Positions 54,254 through 63,994 of a DNA stretch of 64,000 nucleotides are shown one piece after another. The notes under the pieces were generated by a model. The model searched no databases. It was given only the letters and a program-made list of their open reading frames with translations, and was not told where the DNA came from. Within the stretch, counting starts at the first letter, position 1. Every line of letters starts with the position of its first letter. The position numbers and the translations under genes were made by a program. Source of the DNA: Caminibacter pacificus (GTDB lineage: Bacteria > Campylobacterota > Campylobacteria > Campylobacterales > Nautiliaceae); the NCBI RefSeq assembly GCF_003752135.1, contig NZ_RJVK01000005.1, positions 95,215-159,214 of the forward strand. The letters are read 5' to 3'.

Positions 54254-55038
54254 ACCCCTCCCGTTTGCTTTCAAAAATAGTTGTTAAAATAGCAAGAACT
54301 CCCTTTCCTAAATTCATTCAATGCTTTATCAACAAAACATACGTAAAAATCTTCAAAATAGATATGAGCGAATATACGCCTGAAGACCCTTGCGAATATC
54401 CTACTTTAAACGATTTGTTTATCAGACACAAAAAATATATCGAGTTTTATGAAGACAAAGATATTTTCGTAAGTCCGAGCGATTCTATGGTTATTTGTGA
54501 CGGAGAAATAGAAGATGATACCGTTTATCAAATCAAAGGAAAAAAATACGATATAAAAGAGCTGATTCCTTATGAGACGAAATTAAACGGCGGATATTTT
54601 GTAAACCTATATCTCTCTCCGAAAGATTATCACAGATTTCACGTACCTATCGATATGGAAATAGTAAAAGCAACTTATATTCCGGGAGATTTGAAACCGG
54701 TGAAACCGAGCCAACTTGAAAAAGAGCTCGTTTTTCCAAAAAATAAAAGAATCGTACTAAGATGTAGGGACGATAAAGAGAGATATTTTTATTTCGTAGC
54801 CGTGGGTGCTATGATTGTCGGTAGAATCGTTATGAATTTCGATGAAAGATTGCAAAGAGACTATGACGAGATTACGACTTTTGAATATGATGAGCCGATT
54901 AAGCTTCAAAAAGGCGACGAGCTTGGAAGATTTGAATTCGGAAGTTCTATTTTGTTATTCTTCGGTCCTGAGCATTTTAAATATCTAAATCAAAAAGATT
55001 TCGTAGAAGTCGGTGATATTTTAGGAGAAATCTATTAG
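54250..55038 (+). CDS. Phosphatidylserine decarboxylase, long form
   Basis: This 262-residue classical type PSD has YPTLNDLFIR, VSPSDSMV (with the catalytic Asp region), LYLSPKDYHRFHVP and the cleavage site FGSSILLFF (LGST in E. coli), with the pyruvoyl-forming serine near residue 236. It is clearly a different subfamily from the short psd at 46009. Its ATG overlaps purM by 4 bases. Both could be active, or one could act on another phospholipid. Confidence 0.9.
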   Translation: MNPSRLLSKIVVKIARTPFPKFIQCFINKTYVKIFKIDMSEYTPEDPCEYPTLNDLFIRHKKYIEFYEDKDIFVSPSDSMVICDGEIEDDTVYQIKGKKYDIKELIPYETKLNGGYFVNLYLSPKDYHRFHVPIDMEIVKATYIPGDLKPVKPSQLEKELVFPKNKRIVLRCRDDKERYFYFVAVGAMIVGRIVMNFDERLQRDYDEITTFEYDEPIKLQKGDELGRFEFGSSILLFFGPEHFKYLNQKDFVEVGDILGEIY

Positions 55039-55046
55039 GAGTCGCT

Positions 55047-55595
55047 TTGAGAGCTAAATTAGTTTTTATTTTAATTCCTCTTTTTCTTTTTGCCGTTGAT
55101 AATCAAAAACTTCTTGATTGTTATGAAATTTTCGCACAAAAAAGAGCCGAGCTTGAAGCACAGGCAGAGAAGATAATAGAACAACAAGAAGCTTTAGAAT
55201 CCCTAAAAAACACCTATAAGGCGCTTTTTAAGAAAAAAGAGCAAAAATTAAAAGAAAAAGAAAAAGAACTAAACGCCACTCTTGCAAAAATCGAGCAAGA
55301 AAAAAAAGAGATTCAAAATCTTATAGAAGAGAATAAAAAAATCTTAGAAGAGATAAAAAAAGCAAAACTTGATAAAGTTACTCAAAGTTATGCAAAAATG
55401 CGTCCGAAAAACGCCGCTCAGATTCTTTCGAATATGCCTACTAAAGACGCTCTTGAGATTATTCAAAAACTCCCTGCAAAAACAATTGCAAAAATTTTTG
55501 CGAAAATGGACCCTCAAACAGCCGCGAAACTTAGCGAATTGTTATTAAAGGATACGAATGAAAGCACAACTACTCCTAACGCCAACGGCGGCTAA
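55047..55595 (+). CDS. MotE-type flagellar stator chaperone
   Basis: This 182-residue protein has a signal segment (residues 1-16), a long coiled coil (about 25-110), and an MgtE-N-like domain YAKMRPKNAAQILSNMPTKDA..IIQKL..AKIFAKMDPQ (spread over about 114-160). MotE helps place the MotC stator protein in Campylobacterota. TTG start at 55047 with TAGGAGTCGCT. No other flagellar gene is in the window. Confidence 0.85.
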   Translation: MRAKLVFILIPLFLFAVDNQKLLDCYEIFAQKRAELEAQAEKIIEQQEALESLKNTYKALFKKKEQKLKEKEKELNATLAKIEQEKKEIQNLIEENKKILEEIKKAKLDKVTQSYAKMRPKNAAQILSNMPTKDALEIIQKLPAKTIAKIFAKMDPQTAAKLSELLLKDTNESTTTPNANGG

Positions 55596-56268
55596 GTATT
55601 TAATAGCCGAAGCTCTTTTTAAAAAAATAGATTTTTCAAAAAGAATTTATGTCGCTTACGGCTCAACAAATCAAATTTTTTTAGAAAAGTTGGGAATAAA
55701 ATTCGATGAACTTTATGTTGCCGGATGTTTTACGAATAAAAGCTTAAACGTAACCAAATCAAGACCCGATATCGTTGTTTTGCAAAACAAAAAAAAGATA
55801 AACATAAAAGATTTCGATATAACAAAAGACGACTATTTCATAAAAGGAGCAAACGCTCTTTGGTATGAGAACGGCAAAAAACACGCGGCTGTTGCGGCGG
55901 CTGACGATAAGGGAGGAACTTTTGGGAATTTTTATATCAAAGCCGCTTGCAGAGGTTCTAAAGTAATAATCCCGGTAACCCACGAAAAACTTATACCTTT
56001 TTACACACCTTCTTCTCAAAATGTAGATTTGGCTATGGGTAGCAAAATTGCCATGCTTAGATTTTTCTATGGAGAAGTATATACGGAAATAGAAGCCTTT
56101 AAGGAACTTTTCGGAGTAGAAGCAAAAGTAATAGCAAGCGGCGGAATTTTAGGAAACGAGGGAAGTTTGATATTTGAAATAGAGGGTGAAAGAGCTAAGG
56201 AAGCTTTTGAATTCGCAAAAGAGGCAAATAGTTATATTTTCGATAAAAGAGCGGAGTTTCTTTACTGA
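55558..56268 (+). CDS. Conserved uncharacterised protein (FIKGANALWYENGK family)
   Basis: This 236-residue soluble protein has YFIKGANALWYE, ADDKGGTFGNFYI and GSKVIIPVTHEKLIP. I recall a similar motif order from proteins of sulfate reducers and methanogens with no assigned function. It is loosely like LUD-domain proteins, but this is not certain. It starts within the end of motE (38-base overlap). The C-terminus has VIASGGILGNEGSLIFEIEG, a possible nucleotide- or metal-binding loop. No function is claimed. Confidence 0.75.
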   Translation: MKAQLLLTPTAAKYLIAEALFKKIDFSKRIYVAYGSTNQIFLEKLGIKFDELYVAGCFTNKSLNVTKSRPDIVVLQNKKKINIKDFDITKDDYFIKGANALWYENGKKHAAVAAADDKGGTFGNFYIKAACRGSKVIIPVTHEKLIPFYTPSSQNVDLAMGSKIAMLRFFYGEVYTEIEAFKELFGVEAKVIASGGILGNEGSLIFEIEGERAKEAFEFAKEANSYIFDKRAEFLY

Positions 56269-56301
56269 GTTTTTGTTATAATTTTATAAAAAAGGTTTGT
56301 A

Positions 56302-56859
56302 ATGCTCATAAAAGAAGCCCAAGTGCCTTTTATTGCCAGAAGAATAGCAATAGATTTACTAAATAGCGGATACGTAACTTTCCCAAAAGGCATGGATACC
56401 GCGATAAAAGAGATAGAAGATATCGTGCTTGATGATGTTTTGTGGGAGAGAGAAATAGAAGATAAAGCAAGAGAAATCCTTGCTAAACAAGAAGAAGAAA
56501 ACGAATATCTTTTTTATGACGTAGATAGAAGAGAAGTTTTCAAATTAATAAAAAAACAGATAGCCGAAGAAGAGGGGTTTCCATTAAAAAAAGACGAAAG
56601 AATCGATGATTTGGCTCACTTTTTGGTAAAAGAGCTTTGGGATAACGAACTTATAGATTACGACGTAAGAGACGGGAAAATTAAAAATATTATTTTCAAG
56701 TCTATTATGAACTTCCTAAATCAAGAAATAGAAGCAAGAGACGCAGTTTATAAAAAAATAGAGAATTACAAAAGACCTTTGGTTCCCGGCAGTGAAGAGT
56801 GGGAGCTTGTGTTTCAAAGACTTTATGAGCAAGAACTTAGAAAAAGAGGATTGCTATGA
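56302..56859 (+). CDS. DUF507 family protein
   Basis: This 185-residue protein of the DUF507 family is predicted helical throughout, with two copies of an EAR/helix unit (MLIKEAQVPFIARRIAIDLL and a later EEEGFPLKKDERIDDLAH). Typical of Campylobacterota and Aquificota; the role is unknown. It overlaps carA by 4 bases. Confidence 0.85.
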   Translation: MLIKEAQVPFIARRIAIDLLNSGYVTFPKGMDTAIKEIEDIVLDDVLWEREIEDKAREILAKQEEENEYLFYDVDRREVFKLIKKQIAEEEGFPLKKDERIDDLAHFLVKELWDNELIDYDVRDGKIKNIIFKSIMNFLNQEIEARDAVYKKIENYKRPLVPGSEEWELVFQRLYEQELRKRGLL

Positions 56860-57980
56860 AAATATCTATTTTACTTGAAAACGGAACTTTTTTAGAAGCG
56901 AAAGGTTTTGGAGCTGAGGGTACTGCGGTTGGTGAAATAGTTTTTAATACTTCGATGACCGGTTATCAAGAAATTATTACCGACCCGAGTTACGCAGGGC
57001 AATTCGTAGTATTTACAATGCCTGAAATCGGAAACGTCGGAGTTAATAAAGACGATAACGAAAGTCAAAAAGCTTGGCTTAAAGGTGTAATCGTTAGAGA
57101 ATATGTCGATACTTATTCGAATTTCAGGGGAGAGAGAAGCTTAGGAGAGTTTTTAAAAGAACAAGGCGTTCTTGGAATTTGTGAAATCGATACGAGGTTT
57201 TTAACTAAAATGATAAGAAACGAGGGTGCTATGATGATGATAGCATCGAGTGAAATTCATGATAAAAACGAACTTGAAAAAATCTTAAAATCTACTCCGA
57301 GAATTGAAGAGATTGATTATATTAAAGAAGTGACTACAAAAGAAGCTTATATTCACCCTCATGGCGCTTGGGATAGCAAAAACTTAAAATATAAAGAGAA
57401 AAATACGGATAAAAAAATTGCGGTTTATGATTTCGGGGTAAAAAGAAATATCTTAAACGAATTAACCGAAGCCGGAATGGAATGTTTGGTGGTTCCAGCA
57501 AATACTCCTGCTGAAGATGTAATTAAAATGTATGAAAACGGAGAAATCGGCGGAGTGTTTTTAAGCAACGGACCTGGTGACCCTCTTATTTTAAAAGAAG
57601 TACACGAAAAAATAAAAAAACTACTCGAAGCGAAAGTTCCTATGTTTGGAATTTGTCTTGGGCATCAACTTTTAAGTATTGCACACGGCTATCCTACTTT
57701 TAAACTTAAATTCGGACATCACGGAGGAAATCATCCTGTTAAAAACTATATCGGTAAAAGGCCGGTTGTTGAAATTACGGCACAAAACCACAACTACAAC
57801 GTTCCTGAAGAGATAGAAGAAATTGCAGAAGTAACACACAAAAACCTTTTTGACGGCACTATCGAAGGTGTTAAATACAAAAACGAACCAGTATTTTCGG
57901 TACAACATCACCCTGAAGCAAGTCCGGGACCTCACGATAGTAAATATATTTTCAAAGAATTTTATAAAATAGTAAAATGA
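56856..57980 (+). CDS. carA: Carbamoyl phosphate synthase small subunit
   Basis: CarA is the glutamine amidotransferase of carbamoyl phosphate synthase. The 374-residue protein has FNTSMTGYQEIITDPSYAGQ (partial), GVKRNIL, SNGPGDP, the nucleophile in GICLGHQLL (about residue 267), and HHPEASPGPHDS. carB is separated by 2.6 kb, with two operons between. Confidence 0.97.
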   Translation: MKISILLENGTFLEAKGFGAEGTAVGEIVFNTSMTGYQEIITDPSYAGQFVVFTMPEIGNVGVNKDDNESQKAWLKGVIVREYVDTYSNFRGERSLGEFLKEQGVLGICEIDTRFLTKMIRNEGAMMMIASSEIHDKNELEKILKSTPRIEEIDYIKEVTTKEAYIHPHGAWDSKNLKYKEKNTDKKIAVYDFGVKRNILNELTEAGMECLVVPANTPAEDVIKMYENGEIGGVFLSNGPGDPLILKEVHEKIKKLLEAKVPMFGICLGHQLLSIAHGYPTFKLKFGHHGGNHPVKNYIGKRPVVEITAQNHNYNVPEEIEEIAEVTHKNLFDGTIEGVKYKNEPVFSVQHHPEASPGPHDSKYIFKEFYKIVK

Positions 57981-58156
57981 ATCTCAAAATAATACACAAA
58001 CTTCTTCTCGGAGTTTTTGTATTATTTCTACTTTTTTCCGCAATAGTTATCTTAGTTGGAGATTATTTAAACGATCCTTTACTTTCCATTGTGATTTTCA
58101 TTGTCATATTATATGTTGTTTATTATTTAGGCATTAAATTTTTTATGAACGAATAA
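57977..58156 (+). CDS. Small membrane protein after carA
   Basis: This 59-residue frame starts with an ATG that overlaps the carA stop (ATGA) and codes for two hydrophobic helices (about residues 9-28 and 35-52) with a short DYLNDPL link. Translational coupling to carA and the clear membrane pattern support a real gene, although no family is recognised. It is easily missed because of its length. Confidence 0.6.
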   Translation: MNLKIIHKLLLGVFVLFLLFSAIVILVGDYLNDPLLSIVIFIVILYVVYYLGIKFFMNE

Positions 58157-58233
58157 TTATTTATAATTTTTTCTTATATCTGCCATAATATTTTTTAATA
58201 TGTGCTATACTTCCCTCAAAAAAGGAGGGGAGT

Positions 58234-59193
58234 ATGCAACGAAATTTGGCATATTTTCCTATACAGCTTTTTGCTGTAATTATGGGACTTTCTGGAATTA
58301 CAATAGCTACAGCTAAAGCATGGCATTTTTTAAATTTACCTATTCATTGGCTTTATTTATTGTTACTTGTGATTGATACGATAGCTTTTTTTGTTATTTT
58401 AACTCTTTATTTAATTAAGCTAATTAAATATCCGGATATGGTAAAAAAAGAGTTTAATCATCCTATTAAAAGTTCTTTTTTTGCGGCAATTTCTATCAGT
58501 TTTTTATTGGTTTCGATTGCTTATATGGATTTTGCTCCAACAATTACTGTAGTTTTTTGGTACATAGGAGCGATTTTACAAATTATTTTTACCTTTATAG
58601 TAATCAAATTTTGGATCATTAACGATTTTGAAGTACATCATATTAATCCGGCCTGGTTTATTCCTATTGTAGGTAACGTATTGGTTCCTGTTGCTGGAGT
58701 TGATGTCGCTCCTTTATTTGTGAATCTGTTTTTCTTTTCGATAGGTATGTTTTTTTGGATCGTATTATTTACAATTGTGGTTTATAGAATGATATTTCAC
58801 CATCCGCTTGGAAAGAGACTTATACCTACTTTTTTTATTCTTATAGCCCCTCCGGCGGTAGGTTTTATCAGTTATTTTAGGATAACGTTCGGGCTTGTTG
58901 ATATGTTTTCTTTATTTTTATATTCAATAGCGCTTTTTATTTTGATATTGCTGTTTAGTATGTATAAAATGTTTATTAAATTACAGTTTTTTATTTCATG
59001 GTGGGCATATACGTTCCCTCTTGCGGCAATTACAATAGCAACTATTCTTTTGGATACGGCTTATCATAACGTAATATTGAAATCTTTCTCAATCTTATTG
59101 TGGATATTAACATTTTCGGTTGTATGTTTTGTTGCGTATAAAACTTTTGTTGCGATAAAAAATCAAAAAATTTGTGTACCTGAGGAGGAGTAA
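58234..59193 (+). CDS. SLAC1/TDT-family anion channel or exporter
   Basis: This 319-residue protein has ten hydrophobic helices. It starts with FPIQLFAVIMGLSGITIA and has the PAWFIPIVGNVLVPVAGV motif of the SLAC1 anion channel and TehA tellurite-resistance family. Own promoter: TATACT at 58206-58211, followed by an AAAGGAGGGG site. It may export sulfite, nitrate or organic acids. A DUF302 gene follows with no gap. Confidence 0.88.
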   Translation: MQRNLAYFPIQLFAVIMGLSGITIATAKAWHFLNLPIHWLYLLLLVIDTIAFFVILTLYLIKLIKYPDMVKKEFNHPIKSSFFAAISISFLLVSIAYMDFAPTITVVFWYIGAILQIIFTFIVIKFWIINDFEVHHINPAWFIPIVGNVLVPVAGVDVAPLFVNLFFFSIGMFFWIVLFTIVVYRMIFHHPLGKRLIPTFFILIAPPAVGFISYFRITFGLVDMFSLFLYSIALFILILLFSMYKMFIKLQFFISWWAYTFPLAAITIATILLDTAYHNVILKSFSILLWILTFSVVCFVAYKTFVAIKNQKICVPEEE

Positions 59194-59194
59194 A

Positions 59195-59698
59195 ATGAAA
59201 AGAAGTTTTTTAGTTGGAATTGGATTTGGTGTAGTTGTTTCACTGTTTTTGTTAGCATTGTTTTTTAAATGTTCGGCTGAAAATATGCTTTTTAAGCAAA
59301 TTAGAAGCCCGTATGATTTTGATAAAACGGTTTCTTTAATTGTAAAAAGGATTTCCTCTACACCAGGTTGGCATGTTGTTACTGTAATCAACCAAGAAGA
59401 AGAGATTGAAAAATATGGTGGTCCAGATGTGGGGAAAGTGAAAATTATCAAGTTTTGTAATGCAAAGTATGCTGGGGAGATGTTAAGTAACGACAGAACG
59501 AAATTTATGGCTGTAAAAATGCCTTTGAGTATAGCTGTTTATGAAGATTCAAACGGGGAAGTAAAAATATCTCTTATGAACGGATATCTTTTGACAAGAC
59601 TTTTAAGCATGACGCCTGAATCTAAAATTATGGAAAAAGTGGTAAGAGATATAGAAAAAATACTCGGATTCGTACATTTCAGATATTCAGTATTTTGA
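59195..59698 (+). CDS. DUF302 domain protein, exported or anchored
   Basis: This 167-residue protein has an N-terminal hydrophobic signal or anchor (about residues 4-22) and a DUF302 domain (about residues 35-165: HVVTVINQEEEIEKYG and VKIIKFCNAKYAGEML). DUF302 proteins have no proven role; some lie next to sulfur or metal genes. The start is ATG 59195 with GAGGAGGAGTAAA; an in-frame ATG at 59174 is inside the SLAC1 gene. Likely a partner of the SLAC1 protein. Confidence 0.82.
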   Translation: MKRSFLVGIGFGVVVSLFLLALFFKCSAENMLFKQIRSPYDFDKTVSLIVKRISSTPGWHVVTVINQEEEIEKYGGPDVGKVKIIKFCNAKYAGEMLSNDRTKFMAVKMPLSIAVYEDSNGEVKISLMNGYLLTRLLSMTPESKIMEKVVRDIEKILGFVHFRYSVF

Positions 59699-59701
59699 TT
59701 T

Positions 59702-60526
59702 TTATAACTTTTCCCCTTCTTCCAATATTTTGTTAAATACTTTAAGTGTCATCTTAACGTCTTCTAACGCATCGTGATAATTTGCTTTTTGATTGCCTAA
59801 GAAAAATGCCACTGCTTCTTCGAGTTTAGGTTGTTTTTTCTTATCGAGTACCACGATATCCCAAGAATAAAACATAGTATCGAATATCGGAATATCTATA
59901 ATATTTGGAAAATGTTTAGCTCTTTCAAGCTCCCTTTTTAACACACCGAAATCATAAAATACGTTATGTCCCACCACCATATCAAGTGAGTCGAAAATTT
60001 TTAAAATATCTTCTTTTTTTTCTTCGAAAGTAGGTTTGTCTTGAAGGTCTTCTTGTTTGATTTTATGGACGTTATACGCTTCTTCGCTAATTTTTGCTTT
60101 CGGGTTTAAAAATTCGTATATCTCTTCGGTTTGCATATTTTCCATATCTTGAATCACGATAGCATAAGAAATAATATAGCCGTAAATATCGGTGGTTTCC
60201 GTATCGAATACGCCGATTTTTTTTACTTTCGCTTCTTTTGGAGTGTTTTTTAAGTCGTTTATATAGAATTTTAAGAATTCTTTGCTCGAAAAGGCTTTTT
60301 GTGAGGGAATAGGTTTTAATCTTTTCATAAGACCGTCTCTTTCGAGTACGGTGGAGATAAGATAGTCTTGGTAATTTCTAAAAATTATATTATCGTGAAT
60401 ATCTTCTTTGATACATTTTTCAAGATAGCTTTTATCTTTTTTTAATTCTTCAAGAGCGTATTCTTTTGTTTTTTTATTAAAAATCGTCGCCCTTCTTAAA
60501 GCTTCAATTTTTTGAGGAAGTCTCAA
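59702..60526 (-). CDS. DEDDh 3'-5' exonuclease (DnaQ/PolIII epsilon-like)
   Basis: This 274-residue protein has an N-terminal region of about 100 residues not recognised and an exonuclease domain with FDTETT (Asp, Glu), GHNVFYDFGVL (Asp) and YHDALEDV (His, Asp), so all catalytic residues are present. It could be the proofreading exonuclease or a repair or RNA-processing enzyme. Read leftward, divergent from carB with 84 bases between. Confidence 0.88.
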   Translation of the reverse strand: MRLPQKIEALRRATIFNKKTKEYALEELKKDKSYLEKCIKEDIHDNIIFRNYQDYLISTVLERDGLMKRLKPIPSQKAFSSKEFLKFYINDLKNTPKEAKVKKIGVFDTETTDIYGYIISYAIVIQDMENMQTEEIYEFLNPKAKISEEAYNVHKIKQEDLQDKPTFEEKKEDILKIFDSLDMVVGHNVFYDFGVLKRELERAKHFPNIIDIPIFDTMFYSWDIVVLDKKKQPKLEEAVAFFLGNQKANYHDALEDVKMTLKVFNKILEEGEKL

Positions 60527-60610
60527 TTTTCGCCTTTTTTTAAAATTATATCATTTTTCATTTTTCACTTGTGACTTTTAAGGTATAATTACATATAAAA
60601 AAGGTTTTGT

Positions 60611-63600
60611 ATGCCAAAAAGAGAAGATATTAAAACCATACTGCTTATAGGCTCCGGACCTATCGTTATCGGTCAAGCTTGCGAGTTCGATTATTCGGGC
60701 GTTCAAGCCGCAAAAACATTAAAATCATTAGGGTATAGAGTTGTTCTTGTGAATTCAAACCCGGCTACTATTATGACCGACCCGGAATTCGCCGATGCAA
60801 CGTATATCGAGCCTATTACTCCGGAAGTTGTCGCGGAAATAATCAAAAAAGAAAATGTTGATGCTATTTTACCTACGATGGGAGGACAAACGGCCCTAAA
60901 CGTAGCTATGGAAATGTATGAAAAAGGTATGCTTGAAGGAATCGAGTTTTTGGGTGCCAATCCTGAAGCTATTAAAAAAGGTGAAGATAGAGAAGAATTT
61001 AAAAAAGCTATTGAAAAAATCGGTCTTGATATGGCAAGAAGCGAAACCGCTCATACGCTTGATGAAGCCGTAGCAATTGCAAAAGAAATAGGCTTTCCTT
61101 TAATTGTCAGAGCGGCATATACTTTAGGTGGACTCGGAAGTGGTGTTGCGTATAATATGGAAGAGTTTAAAGAGCTTGCTAAAATCGGTCTTGAAGCAAG
61201 TCCGATTAGTGAAATTGAAATACTTGAATCTCTTCTTGGCTGGAAAGAATACGAAATGGAAGTTATCAGAGACAAAGACGATAACTGTATTATCGTATGT
61301 TCTATCGAAAACGTAGACCCTATGGGAGTTCATACGGGAGATAGTATCACCGTAGCACCAGCTTTGACACTTACGGATAAAGAATATCAAAGAATGAGAG
61401 ACGCTTCGTTTGCGATTCTTAGAGAAATAGGTGTCGATACCGGAGGAAGTAACGTACAATTTGCCGTAAATCCTAAAAACGGAAGAATGATAGTAATCGA
61501 AATGAACCCGAGAGTTAGTAGAAGTAGTGCGCTTGCAAGTAAAGCTACGGGATATCCGATTGCAAAAGTGGCTACTCTTTTGGCGGTAGGATACACACTT
61601 GATGAAATTCAAAACGATATTACCGGAACAGCGGCGAGTTTCGAGCCGGTAATTGACTATGTCGTTACTAAAATCCCGAGATTTACTTTTGAAAAATTCC
61701 CTCAAGCCGATTCGACTTTAACTACTTCTATGAAGAGTGTCGGTGAAGTGATGGCGATTGGAAGAACGTTTAAAGAATCTATCCAAAAAGCTTTATATTC
61801 TCTTGAAACGGGACTTGACGGATTTGAGAGAAGAGAGTGTGATGAAGATACTTTGATTAAAAAATTAAGAATTCCGAATGACGAAAGAATTTTATACGTA
61901 GCCGAAGCTTTTAGAATGAGTAAAAGTGTTGATGAAATTTATGAAATTAGTAAAATAGACCCTTGGTTTTTAAACCAAATCAAAGAAATAGTGGAACTTG
62001 AAAAAGAGTTTTCAAAAGATATGTTAAATGACGAAGAACTTTTAAGAAAAGCGAAAACTTACGGATTTAGCGATAGAATGATTGCTAAAATTATCGGTGT
62101 TAGCGAAGAAGACGTATATCAAGCAAGAAAAAAATTCGGTATTGAAATCGATTATAACGAAGTGGATACTTGTGCGGCTGAATTCGATACGACTACAAGC
62201 TATCTATATTCAAGCGTAAATGTTACAAAAAACGTACCCCTTAGAGAATCTAATATCAAAAACGATAAAAAAGCTCTTATTTTAGGTGGGGGACCGAATA
62301 GAATCGGGCAAGGTATAGAATTTGATTACTGCTGTGTTCATGCTGCTTTTGCTCTTGAAGACTTAGGCGTTAAAACTATTATGTACAACTGCAACCCTGA
62401 AACTGTTTCAACGGATTACGATACGAGTGATGTTTTATATTTCGAACCTATTACTTTTGAGAGAGTGAGAAACGTTGTTGAGGTGGAAAATCCTGATGGT
62501 GTTATCGTGCAATTCGGAGGACAAACACCTCTAAAACTTGCAAAATCACTAACTGATATCAATGCCAAAATTATAGGTACATCTGCCGAAGTTATCGATA
62601 GAGCCGAAGATAGAGAAAAATTTGCCGAATTTATAAAAGAACTCGGACTAAATCAACCTGAGAACGGGACGGCGTTTACAAAAGAAGAAGCGTTTAAAAT
62701 TGCAGAAAACATCGGATACCCGGTACTTGTTAGACCGAGTTACGTACTTGGCGGAAGAGCAATGAGAATCGTTTATAACGAAAACGAATTAAAAGAATAT
62801 ATGGACGAAGCGGTAAGTGTAAGTAACGAATCACCGGTATTAATCGATAAGTTTCTTGATAGAGCTATCGAACTTGATGTAGATGCGATAAGCGATACTA
62901 AAGAAGTGTATATAGGCGGTATTATGCAACATATCGAAGAAGCGGGAATTCACTCGGGAGACAGTGCTTGTAGTTTGCCGACCGTTAGCATTAGCGAAGA
63001 GAAGATAAAAGAGATAGAAAACGCTACAAAACAAATCGCTTTGAAACTCGGAGTTAAAGGATTACTAAATATCCAATACGCTCTTCATAAAGACAAACTT
63101 TATCTTATAGAAGTAAACCCAAGAGCAAGTAGAACGGTTCCTTTCGTGTCAAAAGCTACCGGTCTTCCTATGGCGAAAGTAGCAACGCGTGTTATGTGGA
63201 ATCTTGCGTATAATCCTGAGATTAATGACGGAAAAGTACTTCAAGAAGCACTTAAATTTTATGATAAATTTAATGTAGTTACGTTTGACGGTAACGTATA
63301 TAAACCTAAACAAAAAGATCACATCGCAGTTAAAGAAGCCGTATTTCCGTTTAATAAACTTCCTGGTGCCGATTTAATTCTCGGACCGGAAATGAAATCT
63401 ACCGGTGAAGTTATGGGTATAAGTGAAAGTTTCGGTGAAAGTTTCCTAAAAGCACAACAAGCGGTAAAATTTAATCTTCCTACAAACGGAAAAGTATTTA
63501 TTTCACTTACTGATATAGATAAAGAATTCGCTCCTGAAATTGCAAAAGAGTTTGTAAGTTTAGGATTTGAAGTAGTTGCAACAAGCGGTACTTATAAAGT

Positions 63601-63880
63601 TATTACAGAAGCCGGAATTAAAGCTACTAAAGTATTAAAAATAAGCGAAGGAAGACCGAATATCGTAGATATGATTAAAAATGAAGAAATTGCTCTTGTA
63701 ATTAATACAAGTGATAATAAAGCAAGCAAAGACGACGCAAAAATTATTAGACGTGAAGTATTAAATCAAGGTATTCCTTATTATACGACAATTGCAGCAG
63801 CAAAAGCTGTAATTGAAGCGATTAAATTTATTCAACAAAATAAAGTCGGAGTTAAGTCTATCCAAGATTACTTTATTTAA
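60611..63880 (+). CDS. carB: Carbamoyl phosphate synthase large subunit
   Basis: CarB makes carbamoyl phosphate for arginine and pyrimidine synthesis. The 1089-residue protein has two ATP-grasp halves, each with a GSGPIVIGQ or GGGPNRIGQ type phosphate loop, a GGQTALN or GGQTPLK loop and an [18 protein letters not shown] or [18 protein letters not shown] motif, and a C-terminal MGS-like allosteric domain (from about residue 935). Its start has AAAAAAGGTTTTGT before it. Single gene. Confidence 0.98.
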   Translation: MPKREDIKTILLIGSGPIVIGQACEFDYSGVQAAKTLKSLGYRVVLVNSNPATIMTDPEFADATYIEPITPEVVAEIIKKENVDAILPTMGGQTALNVAMEMYEKGMLEGIEFLGANPEAIKKGEDREEFKKAIEKIGLDMARSETAHTLDEAVAIAKEIGFPLIVRAAYTLGGLGSGVAYNMEEFKELAKIGLEASPISEIEILESLLGWKEYEMEVIRDKDDNCIIVCSIENVDPMGVHTGDSITVAPALTLTDKEYQRMRDASFAILREIGVDTGGSNVQFAVNPKNGRMIVIEMNPRVSRSSALASKATGYPIAKVATLLAVGYTLDEIQNDITGTAASFEPVIDYVVTKIPRFTFEKFPQADSTLTTSMKSVGEVMAIGRTFKESIQKALYSLETGLDGFERRECDEDTLIKKLRIPNDERILYVAEAFRMSKSVDEIYEISKIDPWFLNQIKEIVELEKEFSKDMLNDEELLRKAKTYGFSDRMIAKIIGVSEEDVYQARKKFGIEIDYNEVDTCAAEFDTTTSYLYSSVNVTKNVPLRESNIKNDKKALILGGGPNRIGQGIEFDYCCVHAAFALEDLGVKTIMYNCNPETVSTDYDTSDVLYFEPITFERVRNVVEVENPDGVIVQFGGQTPLKLAKSLTDINAKIIGTSAEVIDRAEDREKFAEFIKELGLNQPENGTAFTKEEAFKIAENIGYPVLVRPSYVLGGRAMRIVYNENELKEYMDEAVSVSNESPVLIDKFLDRAIELDVDAISDTKEVYIGGIMQHIEEAGIHSGDSACSLPTVSISEEKIKEIENATKQIALKLGVKGLLNIQYALHKDKLYLIEVNPRASRTVPFVSKATGLPMAKVATRVMWNLAYNPEINDGKVLQEALKFYDKFNVVTFDGNVYKPKQKDHIAVKEAVFPFNKLPGADLILGPEMKSTGEVMGISESFGESFLKAQQAVKFNLPTNGKVFISLTDIDKEFAPEIAKEFVSLGFEVVATSGTYKVITEAGIKATKVLKISEGRPNIVDMIKNEEIALVINTSDNKASKDDAKIIRREVLNQGIPYYTTIAAAKAVIEAIKFIQQNKVGVKSIQDYFI

Positions 63881-63994
63881 TCTCTCTTTTTTACTTTTTT
63901 CATTAAAACTCCCCAAAACTTGGGAATTCACAAGTATAATGTGAAAGGTGAAGAGAAAAAAGTGAAAAAAAGTGAAAATTTTTCAGAAAAACTC

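Noticed and set aside
61124..61705. A 193-codon open frame on the reverse strand inside carB
   Set aside because: It is antisense to a conserved part of carB, has no ribosome site and no family-like composition.
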